The notes under the pieces: generated by a model
Seen by the model: the letters and a program-made list of their open reading frames with translations, nothing else
The model's database searches: none
Told to the model about the DNA's origin: nothing
Program-made: the position numbers and the translations under genes
From: Panopea generosa
Lineage: Eukaryota > Mollusca > Bivalvia > Adapedonta > Hiatellidae
Assembly (NCBI GenBank): GCA_029582155.1
Contig: CM055908.1
Coordinates: 24,614,757-24,678,756 of the forward strand
Direction: 5' to 3'
Length of the DNA stretch: 64,000 nucleotides
Shown here: piece by piece, positions 37,101-48,027 of the stretch
Layout: each line of letters opens with the position of its first letter
Numbering within the stretch: the first letter of the stretch is position 1

Positions 37101-40100
37101 CTCTTTGGCGTGAGAGAACGTTTGCACTTATCTTTCGAACAACTGGCAGTTATTTTCTAGCGTAAAATATATAGTGAATTCGTCTTTACATTTATTTAAA
37201 ACTATTCAGGTCGTCTTACTACAAAGTTAAATTTTGATCTTTGTTCTATATAGATTTCAATGGTAAAACATCTACACAGAAAAGTTTTAAAGTATTTTTT
37301 CAATATCTCCTCATAAAAATGCACAATAGCTCGTGCGTTAACGCGTTTGCTTTTGTACAGTGTACTGTACAGTGTACTGACAACCCTAAGTTATTTTGTT
37401 TTTGGTTTGTTTTAAAATAAGTCCTCAAATGCTCTATGTTGTATACATCTGTTAAAATCCAATGAAAGTCACGTTTTAATGCCAGTGATGTCATAAATAT
37501 TTCGAACCAAATAACATAGGATTATTTCTTAACGCAAGAATTGTCACGTATAATAAAAATGCAAAGAAATCAAAATATCACAATTAATTTTAACACTGTT
37601 AACCACATTTATAAACGGCCGACTCACCAATGCAACAGTTGACTTCGGTACGTGGGGAGCTAGTGCTTCCTGTACCAGGCTATGTAATATGGCGTTACTG
37701 TGCTGGGCTTCCTTCCCACCCTTCAGCAACAATCCGTTGCCGCTACTTATGGCCAGGGCTGCCACCTGTATCAATAGTAAATAATCAATTACTAATGCAA
37801 CCAACCAATCACATATCTTAGTTAGTGTTAAGCCTCATTTGACAACCTATGGAATCGCTTCAATTTTCAGAATTGTGTCGCTCTTATTTGTTAAAACAGC
37901 CTGCAAAATAACTTAATTATTAAGTTCGTTCTTAATTATCAAGAAGTTCGTCATCCCTGTGGTCGCTCCGTTTGCGTTTCTTAATTGTTTTTTTTTACTT
38001 AATGAACACTAATTATTACATAAAACGTGTTTAAAACTTTCAAATTACAAAAAAAAAGAACTTTTGGTAAAAATTACAATGATCATCAATTAAGTTACAT
38101 ATTACACTAATGTCGTTTTCTCGAGGTAATAACCAAATACAAGGTTACTCTATTCGAGTTAAATACTTACAATACACACACGATATCTTTATTGCATTAA
38201 TTATCTCGCTGATATCGACACTGGAACAGCGGTTTTTAATATTTGACTTAATGTTAGTTATTTTAAAGAGATAATTTTAAAAAATAAGATTGTTTTAAAA
38301 AGTGCTACTACCATAGATATTCATTAGAGTATACAAACAATTTCAAGACACAATAAAATAAGAAGAAAATAGTCTTAAACATACGGTGCTCCAGCTGCAA
38401 TATTCGCTACTAATTAATAAATACAAGAGAACTTAAATGCCAGTAAGACTCAACATATGGGGAAAAAATTTCCACTAATCTCCTTGTTTATAAGACATTT
38501 AGTTCATATCGAGTTAGTTTATCTTGGTATCAAAGTAAGATAATAGTTGGTTTGAATCGCTCAAGTAAAACAAGTACCACGCGTTGTTTTTGAGACATAG
38601 GATCGAGCCTGGGTTCGAACCCGCGACCTTTGTTGTGAGCGGCTATCACTCTGTTTGTTGCACTAACGTTCCGCTATAACAGCCATATGAGTAGAATTAT
38701 TACCTGTGGTAGACAGTCTGGCCTGGATTCGAATATCACCAACAAAACACCTATAGGGGCAGTGACCTGCTTCAGGTTCATGTTGTCACTGATTTGCTTA
38801 CTCTTCAACACACGACCTATATTGTCCGGGGACGACCTCGCTATCTGACGCAGACCGGTAGCAAGAGTTTGGAGTTTAGCTGGGGTAAGTTGTAAACGTG
38901 ATCTCATCACTTCCGATAATCCTGCAAAATAGCCATGTCGTTTTATTAGTCGGGCGTATACCTTATTCACAGGGTACCGAATGTGGACAACGTGAAGTGA
39001 CATACAGACAAACTACTATTTTCATATTTATTTGAGACCGCAGACTGGTCTAGTGGTAGAGCGTCCGCCTCGCATGCGGAAGGTCGTAGGTTCGATATCG
39101 CTCCGACCGCATCATACCAAAGACTTTAAAAATGGAATTAGAAGTTTCCTCGCCTGACGCTCAGCATTTAGAAGAGAGTTCTAGGTCTGGTCAGCCCGGT
39201 GTCGGTATAATGTGACAGGGTGGGGTATCATACCTGTGTCTGCAGCATGATACTCCAATGTGACAGCGCTCAGAATACTGTCTCAAGTAGACACCGTCTA
39301 TGACTGGACATTTTTTGAAAGCGACGCTATACACCATACAACAACAAAATCATATATACTAGTCTCGTATACCAGAATTATGTGCTTCTATCATGTCTTG
39401 ATTGTTTGCCTCCATGATACTATCTTGTCGTTCCAGAAGTAAGTCAGCTAATCTAGAAATAATCTGCATCCTGTCTTCTGGACGTAACGCTTGTAAAGCC
39501 AAGCTGCCGTGTTTAGCTGAAATACAAAGGTTGGATGAATACATGAATGCATCGTTGGATACCCACGTGTGATCCATTCCGATACTCTACAGTGTCGGAC
39601 GGAGAGTACCGGAATTGACACCCGTGGGTATCCGACAATGACCTGAACGTTGCTGTTGATATCGTTGGAGTCTTACACAATGTCTATAGATTTTATTTTC
39701 TAACACGTGTGTGCTCACTATGGAACCACACCGATGTTATAATTCCTGTTTATCAGTTTACTGTTGAATGCTTACTTTTATTTATACATTTATATTGTTG
39801 TACATAACATAGGTGATTCTCTATAATGCATATACTTTATTATCATTATTGCTAAAGTTGTATATAATGAATTCAACTTCCGTTCAAATCATATCGTCCC
39901 ATTGATGCAAAATGGTACCAGGTGCCTTCTTATTTCATATACATTTGGTACCGTATTGATGTAATGGGACGATATACCGTATATCAAATTAAAAAATAAT
40001 ACTTAATTAATATTGTTAAACACTATAGAAATGCAAGTACTGAAAAAAAAAACAGTAGGATACAAAGCAGACACAAGACAAAACGACAACAGTATACAAT

Positions 40101-43100
40101 AATAAAGGAATCATAAACTATTTAGATTAATCGTATATAAAGATTAAGACTTTTATTCAATGAAAAAGGCTGACCTCTTTTGGGGGCCTCATAAATAACT
40201 AAGGGAGTTAAACAAGACGATTCGCTAAAGGGAAGTTATTTGTCCCGAATTAGTTATAAAGACATGTGGCGTAAGATAAAGTACATTATTTCAAGGAAAA
40301 ATAATAAGTTTAATTATAGAGCTGGCCTCATGATTAATTTAATTTTATATTTGTTAAGTACAAGATTTTAATGATACTGTATCATGTATCGTAGAATGAT
40401 ACATAACAAGTGTAGTACATACATGCAGAAAAGTGAGTACATGTGTTACCGACCTTAATCAACCAGCAAAACTTTGAAATTGCTCATTCCACATTTGTCC
40501 TTCCTTTAAAAAGTACATTTATATTTACAGACAATGTTTCAATTCTGAAACAACACACCTTGCATTGCTTCTACTTCCACTGGCGTGTTTGTACTCTTGG
40601 ATTGTGTGAAGAATGTGCCCACACTCTTCCCCTGCAGTATGTTGACTATAGCTCTCTCCTCCTTGCCGTTACAAATCACCACAGACACTCCGTGGTCCAG
40701 CGCCCAACCTCCAGCGGCAACCTAAAGTTCAAATTAAAGACATTATACACGTTACATCCAACAATCCGTTGCCCAGTGTTCAATCAACAGTAAGTTGGCG
40801 TAAAATAAAAGAATCATCTAACTAAAATTTACAAACAATAGTCAGGGTCCGAGGTTATCCTCATATAAAACCAACGGAAACCATGCTATCAATTTGATTG
40901 GTTGATTAGTTTGACTACTTGGTTACGTAAATGGTGATGGAACTCGACCCTGGCAATTGCCGTCGTACAGTCTATATATGAAAGTGTCGTTACCTTTGAC
41001 TCCATTCCGCCGAGTCCTACCCTGGACTTGCCGTGAAAGTTGATATTCTGTAAATCAACCTTTGGTGAGAATGTCTTAACAAGCCGGGTGCCATCCATTC
41101 CCGGTGGACCGGTATACAGACCGTTGACGTCAGACATAAGGACCAGCAGGTCAGCCGACATTTGAACCGCCAAGGTGGCCGCCAGACTGTCATTGTCTTT
41201 AATGCTGATAATCTATAACATAAATAGATATGATACGCCGTTGTTTTAATAAATATTTATACATATCCCGATCTATTTAAAAACAAGTTTGTACAACTTA
41301 GACTAGCTCTTGCTCGACGTTTTCCTGGGTAGAACCAAGAACACTACACATCGCCGTGGTGGAGGATCGAATCCGCGCTCCCTAGATCCCAGGTCCGATG
41401 CTTTACCACTGGGGCACGCGCTCCACCATGACAAATGCTTACAAGTCCTTGGTGAATTAAAAATAGAGTAGCAGATTTGACTCACTTGCGGAGATGGGGT
41501 GAGCTCGAGTATTGCTTAATCCCAGGAAACAGTGGTTAGGTTAACTGAACGTCTGTTTGTCCTCGATGGCATAAAATGACGCTAAATATTATTCAATCGA
41601 TCAATCATTTGACTCACTCCATATACACATGTGCTGACGTCAACTAATTATAACAAGCATGTGTTACCATGTTGTTAATATTGTTTAGTAGAACGTTGAG
41701 GTGACGTTTAAAGTTTCTGTGTTTACGTAAAATCGCTGTGTATGTCTAAACAGTAAGACTAATACTATAGCAATGTATTATCATTTATTATCTTTACTAT
41801 TCATGAACGAATGATTTGGATTTTCCGGCAAATCATCTAATACGTCGCAAAAGATATTTTGATAGAATTGTTGCAACTGAAATAAAATTCCTATTAGTTA
41901 GACTGTAATTAGATTTTTCTTTAAAATCTGGCTTATCAGAGGCCTGATTATGACGGAACCAGCTGCTCTATTAAACATGAGTGCAACACTTGTGAGATAG
42001 ACAAAATTGAAAACCCAAAAGAAATAGAATTATGTTTGTGTTTTCTGTCTTCACCAACGATTCGATACTATTTGATAACATCTATGATACTTCATTTGTT
42101 TTTAACGTTTTTCTTAACACCAAGTTAGTGTAATCCAGTTTCTTCTAACTATATTTGTAAATATATTTGGTATATAAAGTATGGTTGGTGGTAGTGACGA
42201 AGGACAACGAGTCCTTCTGGCCTTCTTGATAATAGTTTAACCATTCGGTACAGTTGTCAGCCCACCATTGATTGTTTGTTATTTATTCTATAGTAAACAA
42301 TAAAAGTTTGAAAGATTGTCATTCATAGAGAACCCCAAATGAATGAAGTGAAACTTACATTTTATTGTTTGTCAGCCTCTGCACTACCAAAATTTTATGA
42401 GAAAAGAAGGGGTCATGTGTCATATACGAGATTGTTTTCCTGCTCAGTTTGTACACTGTTGACAAAGTGTTGAACTTCCGGAATCATGTATTCATACCCC
42501 AATTTCCTAGCATATTTTTTTTTTTATAAATTCACAATTCAAACATGACAATGCTGTCAACATGTTCAAATACATCAATTATGCCATTCAAATAAAAAAT
42601 GATCATTAAAATAAGGAAAATGCATGCCTATACATAAGTTGTTAAATACCATGCATGTATGCTACCAACTTGTTTGATCCACTTTCTTGAATGAGTTGAA
42701 TATTATTGAGAGCTCATTCATGTCTTATATAGGGCAGTGTGTATATTAATCATACCAACCCCTACCAAGTCTTTATCCATCTCCGGGGGTGCGGCAATGG
42801 CGTCGTTGCCGTTTATTATAGGTATTATATTGTAGAACATCAGCTCGTGTAACGTGCTGCTCAGGTTATTCTTGGTAAACTCATTCTGGAAATCTCTCTG
42901 GTTCACCAAAACCTGAACCAGAAAAAAATTAGCACAGATCGATATAAGCTTATATATAGCAATGCAGTTGTACTTTTGTCTTAATTTTCAAATAGTGTTT
43001 TAATTTATTTCGTTCGTGCTCATGTGCCGTTTTTTCTATTTCAAATTAAATGTCAAACAAAGGACATGTGTTCTTAAAGCTTCTTTGTTAAATATTAACT

Positions 43101-44961
43101 TTTTTTTCAAATTTTACCTTTTTTTCACATCAATTTCTGTATACATTTTCTATTAAAATTCGTATATGATCAACAAATTTAAAGATCATTCAATGTCACC
43201 AATGAAAATTTAAGCATTATAATCCATATGATTTATGGAAAATCTTAAATTCTGAGATAATCGGTGATTTTTTTTCAGTTAATATTCTGCATATAACATT
43301 GACCCTGAATATTTATCCTAAAAACTATCTATTTTTTAAATAAACTGGCCTCATACAAAGATTGGATTCTAGGCTGTTTTGATGTTTAACAACATATCTA
43401 CCAGAATTATTTTAAACGTTTTTTATTTGACTTCAGTTGTGGAACAAGCTTTTAAAACTTAGACAAATCGCACTTTAAATCTTTCTGGTTGAAACCTGTA
43501 CTAGGCATATGCGGAAAACGTGTCTTGCTAAAGAACATCACACCTAGCCATGGCGGAGAATCGGACCCATGACCCTCCTATACTGGGTGCGGTGCTTTAC
43601 CGCTGAACTATAGACCCCAGATGTCAATTTACTAGTGCAAAATGTATGAAATTGTTTTTTAATGTTTTATCATATACGATATGTCTTGTCAAATATCTCT
43701 ACATAGGGTGAATCATACCTGAGCTGTTTTAAATCCATACTGGGCAAACATAGCTTCATACAGAGCCATCAGTCCGCTCTGACCCGCAGCCGCGCATGCA
43801 CGTGGTTCAAAGTATGAGTTACCCTGGAATGTTGAAAAGTCAAGTCAATCAATTTTATATATAACTTGTTCAATAATGATAACGTGGCTTATTTCAAGTG
43901 ACTTGTTTTTATATTTTTATTCCGAGACTAATTTCAGTTACATAAAATATGTTTAATGCACATTTAGTTAATATGCTAATCTAAATTAATTTCTCGATTC
44001 CGTAAAACCAGTACCGAATGTTGTATTTGAGATGCATTGGATCGGGCTGGGGATCGAAGCCACAACCTCTGACGTATGCGGCCAACACTCTATACATTAC
44101 GGTACTGTCTCGCTTAATGCACATTTGTATTTATGAAAACTTATAATTGTGAAACGTCAAAATGTGGGCAAATTCGGTGGATGATGTCCCGATATTTCAC
44201 TTTAAGAAGATTTAACACAACCAAACAACTATGAACGATGTTTGCTAACATTCGCCAAACACATCGTTCAGCTGGGTTGTGTTATCACACGTTAGCTAGT
44301 ATTCAACATTGAACGTTTCTGAATGCAGGCCTGGATATAGCATTTACATTGTTTACCGTTCGAATGGAATATAAACTATCAACTAGGCTAAGATAAAAAG
44401 CCCGTAGTCTCGCAAAAAAGAAATAAAATTTCAAGACAACAATAGAAAGCATATTTTAGAGATGGCCCGATGGTTAGGTAAGCGCTTTGTAAACAATTAT
44501 GTCAGTCAGGTTACTTGGATGGTATTGCATTATGCAATCCTGACCAAAATGACGAAATATTTCATTGCTATCACCGGGTATTATTTGACATAATGAAGAA
44601 ATCACTTAATAAATTAAAGTTTATTCGGCAGGTACCTAAATACAATACAATTGGAATTTTAGTCAGAAGGGTACATAAAATACTAGAATATACATTTCAT
44701 TACAATCGTTATGTTCTGCATAAAGAACAAATAGCTCATCAGAGACTCGTCTTGTTGTATTTCTAAGCTTCATCTAATTAACTATGTGAGGAGAGACACT
44801 AACTACAGTAGTCTTCATATAGCCATCATCGCAAGTTATTATAGAATATATCAGTATTTTCGGACATTACTCCAATAAAATATAAATGAATTTTGAATCA
44901 TAGCTGGACATGCCCTTCGATCTCGGGTCCACTGATCAGCTTTACACCAATCATCACTATA

Positions 44962-45026
<65 letters not shown>

Positions 45027-46688
45027 CTGATTGACTGCGGAACAATTTCATTATCCTCCGATTCCAGGAGTTGTCATTCGTCTCTTTTTTGTCTAGTTCC
45101 CTACTTTTTATTCTTGTTTTCAATTTATCTCTTCGTTTTATTTGCTAGTTTTATTTTCTATGGAATGTCATTGTCATCTTCATTCTAATGTTATTTGTTA
45201 ATTGAAGAGGAGGACCTTTTTTTATTTTGCCGTCGATTGTAAAACGAGTTCTTACATCTAAGGCAAGTCAAGCTCGAAGTTTTCCTGGGTAGAACCAGTA
45301 CTAAGTATATGCGGAAAAGGTGTCTTATTCAAGGACACCACACATGATCATGAGCTAGATGCTCAACCACTGGACCATGCGCTCCGCAACAACTTTACCG
45401 TAACTAATGTTTCTATATATTGTACCCCAATCCATTTGCTTGGTATTTAAAAAGCAATCAAATGTGTTTAAACCGAACTCGTGTCCACCTAAATCATTTC
45501 TAAATTTGATTGACTGAATCCAAATTCAAAGATTTTTTTTCTAGCGCTTGATATTTCCTGCTTATCGGTAATGTGTGAAGTAAATAAAATCAACATGGAC
45601 ATGTATTCACCCACTGGCCATAACAAAAACATCACATTATGGCCTCCAGGAGTAAATATATTTACCGGTCTTATATTTGATGTGGTTGTAACAGATGTAA
45701 ATAATTAAAATTAAAAGAAATGTTTACGTAGCTATCCCCTGCACTAAGTGTCTGTCGTACGCTCCTGGACATGTTGATCTCTTGTCGGAGCTTCTGTTTG
45801 CCGAATGCTACTGCCCCACTGGTCACCAGCGTGATCTGCTTACCCTGATTCTGCAACTCCGATACCTGAAAAAGACAGACAAATGTCACGGTGGACAGTT
45901 AGGGAGTAATTAAAATGAACTACTGACTTATATTTGCATACTGATGATTTTACCAAATGAATGAAATTCAAGTGATATACTTCCAGTCGACAAATCTGCA
46001 CATTTCGACATAGGCGGATTAAGAGTGTATGTGGGGGGTGTGTGTGTGTGGGGGGGGGGGGGGCAAGAGAACCAGAACCCTCCCCACACACCCTCGTAGA
46101 TTCCCCAAATATTACACAATGAGAGATGTTTCAGTAAGCAATTTTATATTATCAGTGTACTTAATCGGATGCCCTCCCTACACATACCTCCATGAAAGTG
46201 GATGACACACCTAAACAAGGTCAACGGCTCAAGGGATAGTAAACCAATCGTCAATTTTCACAGAAACTTGTCTGCCTCTCTTTACACACTTTAACATAAT
46301 AACACTTTTTAAAGGAGGCTGATAAAACAATACTTACCTGTTCGACAATAGAAGCGAGTCTGCCCAGGGCCAGCCCGCATTCGTCCTCCCGAGTGATGAC
46401 GGCACTACCAAGTTTGATTATAATTCTGTTAGCGTTCTGGAGATCATTTCTGTAAAGGAAGCGTCTGTTCATATGTCCAGTTGTCACGTGACGTTTTTTA
46501 ATATTCGACCCATTATGTGTACTGTATAGCCGATGCTGGTGTATATAACGCGATTTCGAGTAAAAGCTATGATTAGATGCTGTGTTGATGCTCACATATG
46601 AATGTTTCTTTGAAACAAAAGAACTGTTTTGTAAACAGCGTTTACAAATTGTCATTTGTAGAGTTTTGGAGTTCTGTAGTAAAGACAT
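28145..46688 (-). CDS. ALDH18A1: Delta-1-pyrroline-5-carboxylate synthase (bifunctional glutamate 5-kinase / gamma-glutamyl phosphate reductase)
   Basis: Fourteen coding exons: 46338-46688, 45728-45865, 43719-43823, 42760-42912, 40994-41212, 40559-40721, 39373-39516, 38704-38921, 37628-37765, 36621-36816, 35519-35640, 34198-34384, 33933-34028, 28145-28299. They sum to 2385 nt, 794 codons plus TGA, against 795 residues in human P5CS. Residues 1-80 are rich in Ser, Lys, Arg and His without acidic residues, as in a mitochondrial presequence. The kinase half shows [15 protein letters not shown] (about 88-102), [32 protein letters not shown] and [12 protein letters not shown]. The reductase half shows [51 protein letters not shown], catalytic Cys in [10 protein letters not shown] (about residue 620), SSHTDVVVT and [20 protein letters not shown]. 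The enzyme converts glutamate with ATP and NADPH to glutamate semialdehyde/P5C in the mitochondrion, for proline and ornithine synthesis. All expected motifs are intact. The exon 4 donor is ambiguous by 6 nt (42766 or 42760). Confidence 0.97.
28490..29885 (+). mobile_element. 5'-truncated non-LTR retrotransposon (LINE), C-terminal part of the RT polyprotein
   Basis: The plus strand encodes the region after the reverse-transcriptase core. 28490-28620 gives [15 protein letters not shown], then about 28650-28720 [18 protein letters not shown], both typical of post-RT segments. An open frame at 28948-29526 (192 codons) ends with the zinc-finger-like [21 protein letters not shown] stop and a frame change separate the parts, so this is a dead 5'-truncated copy. 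The 3' end is AT-rich with AATAAA-like motifs near 29866. It lies in P5CS intron 13, antisense to P5CS. The clade (CR1/I/RTE-like) is not resolved. Confidence 0.8.
29935..30556. repeat. 34-bp minisatellite, about 18 copies
   Basis: The unit contains GTACATGTAGATTATTCAAC and AAAATCCCTATAAA, with alternating variants (GTACATGTAG / GAACATGCAG). It is in P5CS intron 13, just right of the LINE tail. Confidence 0.85.
31330..33860. repeat. 59-bp CpG-bearing minisatellite, about 42 copies
   Basis: The unit contains GGACGTATGAATGGTGTTGT, GGACCTAGGGATTGTGTTTC and GGACGCGCTATAGTG, with several CpGs per copy in an otherwise AT-rich intron. Edges at 31100-31500 and 33790-33860 decay into irregular partial copies. 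It ends about 70 bp from the donor of P5CS exon 13. Confidence 0.9.
36177..36399. mobile_element. MITE copy 2 (223 bp, inverted terminal repeats)
   Basis: Same family as 20331-20574. The left end is GTATTTACCAACCATTCTTT followed by the shared AGAATATTCTTAGACTTGAG. The right end is the inverted form finishing GGTTGGTGAATAC. It lies in P5CS intron 10. Confidence 0.75.
38583..38688 (-). mobile_element. tRNA-derived SINE head
   Basis: The minus strand contains the B box GGTCGCGGGTTCGAACCC and a degraded A-box region. It lies in P5CS intron 8, within about 20 bp of the exon 8 donor (38704), in the sense orientation of the gene. Confidence 0.5.
39036..39352 (+). mobile_element. tRNA-derived SINE, family 1, near full length
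   Basis: The tRNA-like head has A box TGGTCTAGTGGTAGAGCG and B box GTAGGTTCGATATCG. The body contains GTTCTAGGTCTGGTC, GTGACAGGGTGGGGTATCAT and AGAATACTGTCTCAA, and the tail is ACAACAAAA. A second copy is at 63064-63371. It is inserted in P5CS intron 7, antisense, ending about 20 bp from the exon 7 donor. Confidence 0.8.
39552..39640. other. Hairpin in P5CS intron 6, next to the exon 7 acceptor
   Basis: GTTGGATACCCACGTGT pairs with ACCCGTGGGTATCCGAC, and inside it ATTCCGATACTCT pairs with AGAGTACCGGAAT. The total is about 30 bp of stem in 89 nt. It begins 35 nt upstream of the exon 7 acceptor. Confidence 0.55.
39891..39975. other. Hairpin in P5CS intron 6
   Basis: ATATCGTCCCATT pairs with AATGGGACGATAT, and further in ATGGTACCA pairs with TGGTACCGT, around a 25-nt loop. 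It has an 85-nt stem-loop shape. Confidence 0.55.
41295..41432 (-). mobile_element. tRNA-derived SINE, family 3
   Basis: The minus strand has the A box CCCCAGTGGTAAAGCAT and B box GCGGATTCGATCCTCC, then TTCTTGGTTCTACCCAGGAA. The last motif also occurs in the 45262 copy. It lies in P5CS intron 4. Confidence 0.65.
41466..41592 (+). mobile_element. SINE family 2, tail only
   Basis: Shares GACTCACTTGCGGAGATGGG, ATCCCAGGAAACAGTGGTTA and the terminal TGACGCTAAATATT with the body and tail of the 61797-62073 copy. The tRNA head is missing. It directly abuts the family 3 copy. Confidence 0.65.
42200..42640. repeat. Dispersed repeat, copy 1
   Basis: Shares TTGTCAGCCTCTGCACTACC-like, GGGGTCATGTGTCATA and GCCATTCAAATAAAAAA blocks with 58780-59200, and partly with 58480-58690. 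It is non-coding, in P5CS intron 4. Confidence 0.7.
43500..43622 (-). mobile_element. tRNA-derived SINE, family 3
   Basis: The minus strand has AGTTCAGCGGTAAAGCACCG (A box), ATGGGTCCGATTCTCC (B box) and the shared GACACGTTTTCCGCATATGC. It lies in P5CS intron 3. Confidence 0.6.
44036..44112 (-). mobile_element. tRNA-like SINE head
   Basis: The minus strand has the B-box-like GAGGTTGTGGCTTCGATCCC and a weak A box. It is a short fragment in P5CS intron 2. Confidence 0.4.
44214..44283. other. Hairpin in P5CS intron 2
   Basis: AACACAACC pairs with GGTTGTGTT, and GAACGATGTTTG pairs with CAAACACATCGTTC, around an 11-nt loop. The whole is 70 nt. Confidence 0.5.
44961..45037. repeat. (GATT)n tetranucleotide microsatellite
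   Basis: About 17 perfect GATT units ending with two GACT variants, in P5CS intron 2. Confidence 0.9.
45262..45392 (-). mobile_element. SINE family 3, decayed
   Basis: The minus strand has GGTCCAGTGGTTGAGCATCT (A box), then GACACCTTTTCCGCATATAC and GGTTCTACCCAGGAAAAC, shared with the 41295 and 43500 copies. The B box has been lost. Confidence 0.55.
46029..46064. repeat. G-rich tract, (TG)n with poly(G) of about 14
   Basis: A run of GGGGGG, TGTGTGTGTGTG and about 14 G in P5CS intron 1; it could form a G-quadruplex on the plus strand. Confidence 0.8.
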
Positions 46689-47385
46689 TTTTGATATTCA
46701 CACAAGTGGTCACTTTCCTGTCATAAAGATCCTTGTATCACAGTTTGAATGAATCAATAACAAATAATTACAAAATACCTCCCGAACTTCTACTCCTCTC
46801 TCCGAGTAAGACTGTTTGTGAGGTACATTCGGTTGATCAGCTGTTTTTAACGTTTAAGTATCGGCGTTAACGGTACTCCGGTGCTTTTTTGTCACTATCC
46901 CAAAATTTTATATTTCCTCCGTTTTTTGCACCTGAAACAATATACGCTCACATGTGTCTATTACAATCAGTTCACTCTGTAGTATTACTAAATAGAAGAA
47001 TGAAAATAATAAAAGGTCAATGTAAACACATATAACGTAACTCACTTAACCTCCTTTAACTGCCTCTTTTCATTGGTTACGGTTTAGTATTTACGCCAAT
47101 ACGCTAGTCACACAAAACCGCACAAACAGCGGTGTAGCGTGTGAGTTTCCTTAAGCAGCCGATAGAAGTGCAAACGCAATATTGCATCACCGCATCCACC
47201 ACTGCAACGACACGATAACGTTTCGTGAACATTTAAAGAAAACTCGCTTACTTAGCAACTTTTGTTTAACTGAAAGAGACAAAGTATCGATTTCACATTG
47301 CGTCATATTAGCAAGAACATTAACTCCACACCGTGAATATATATAATTTTAATAAACTTTGACAAGAGAGAGATGGAGAGTGTGT

Positions 47386-47389
<4 letters not shown>
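46689..47389. other. 5' flank of P5CS
   Basis: Should contain the P5CS 5' UTR and promoter. I see no TATA box at a suitable distance and no CpG island, so the start site cannot be placed. Confidence 0.4.
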
Positions 47390-47427
<38 letters not shown>

Positions 47428-47926
47428 AAATAAAAGTTTCATGGGAGGAAATTAAATAAAAAGTAAAAGTTTCAACGCATAACAATGGAAAGGGGCGTAA
47501 CAATTTGGGCATTTTACTATATAGCGCATTGAAAAAACTGACTATTCACAATTTTATCACATTTTTCAAGTTGCTGCATGGTGTTCATTAATAATTCAAA
47601 AGAGCTGTTTTATATTTGCATCTATTTAATTTAATAAGCAATACGTAATTTACAGGTGTTCATAAATGTAAAAATAACAACGAAAATTGCTCGCTAGTTT
47701 TTAACAGTCTTTTTAACAGTTACTTGTCTTTGTGATGGTTATTTAAGTTCTCGTATGTCTGGCATTGTCTTTTTTGTTGATATAATGACACAAAAATATA
47801 TGTATGTCCGATATGCCAGGCAGCATTAAAAGAATACAGCAATCGCACAAAAATAAAATAGTATAATTAATATTCTGAATAGTATTAATCAGAACGACAG
47901 ACGTATTAGCGCACACAAGCACGTAC

Positions 47927-48025
<99 letters not shown>

Positions 48026-48027
48026 GA
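47390..48027. repeat. GA and GACA microsatellites flanking a duplicated block
   Basis: (GA)n occupies 47390-47425, and (GA)n with (GACA)n occupies 47930-48027. Between them is the first copy of a block repeated at 48054-48182 and 48797-49040. Confidence 0.85.
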
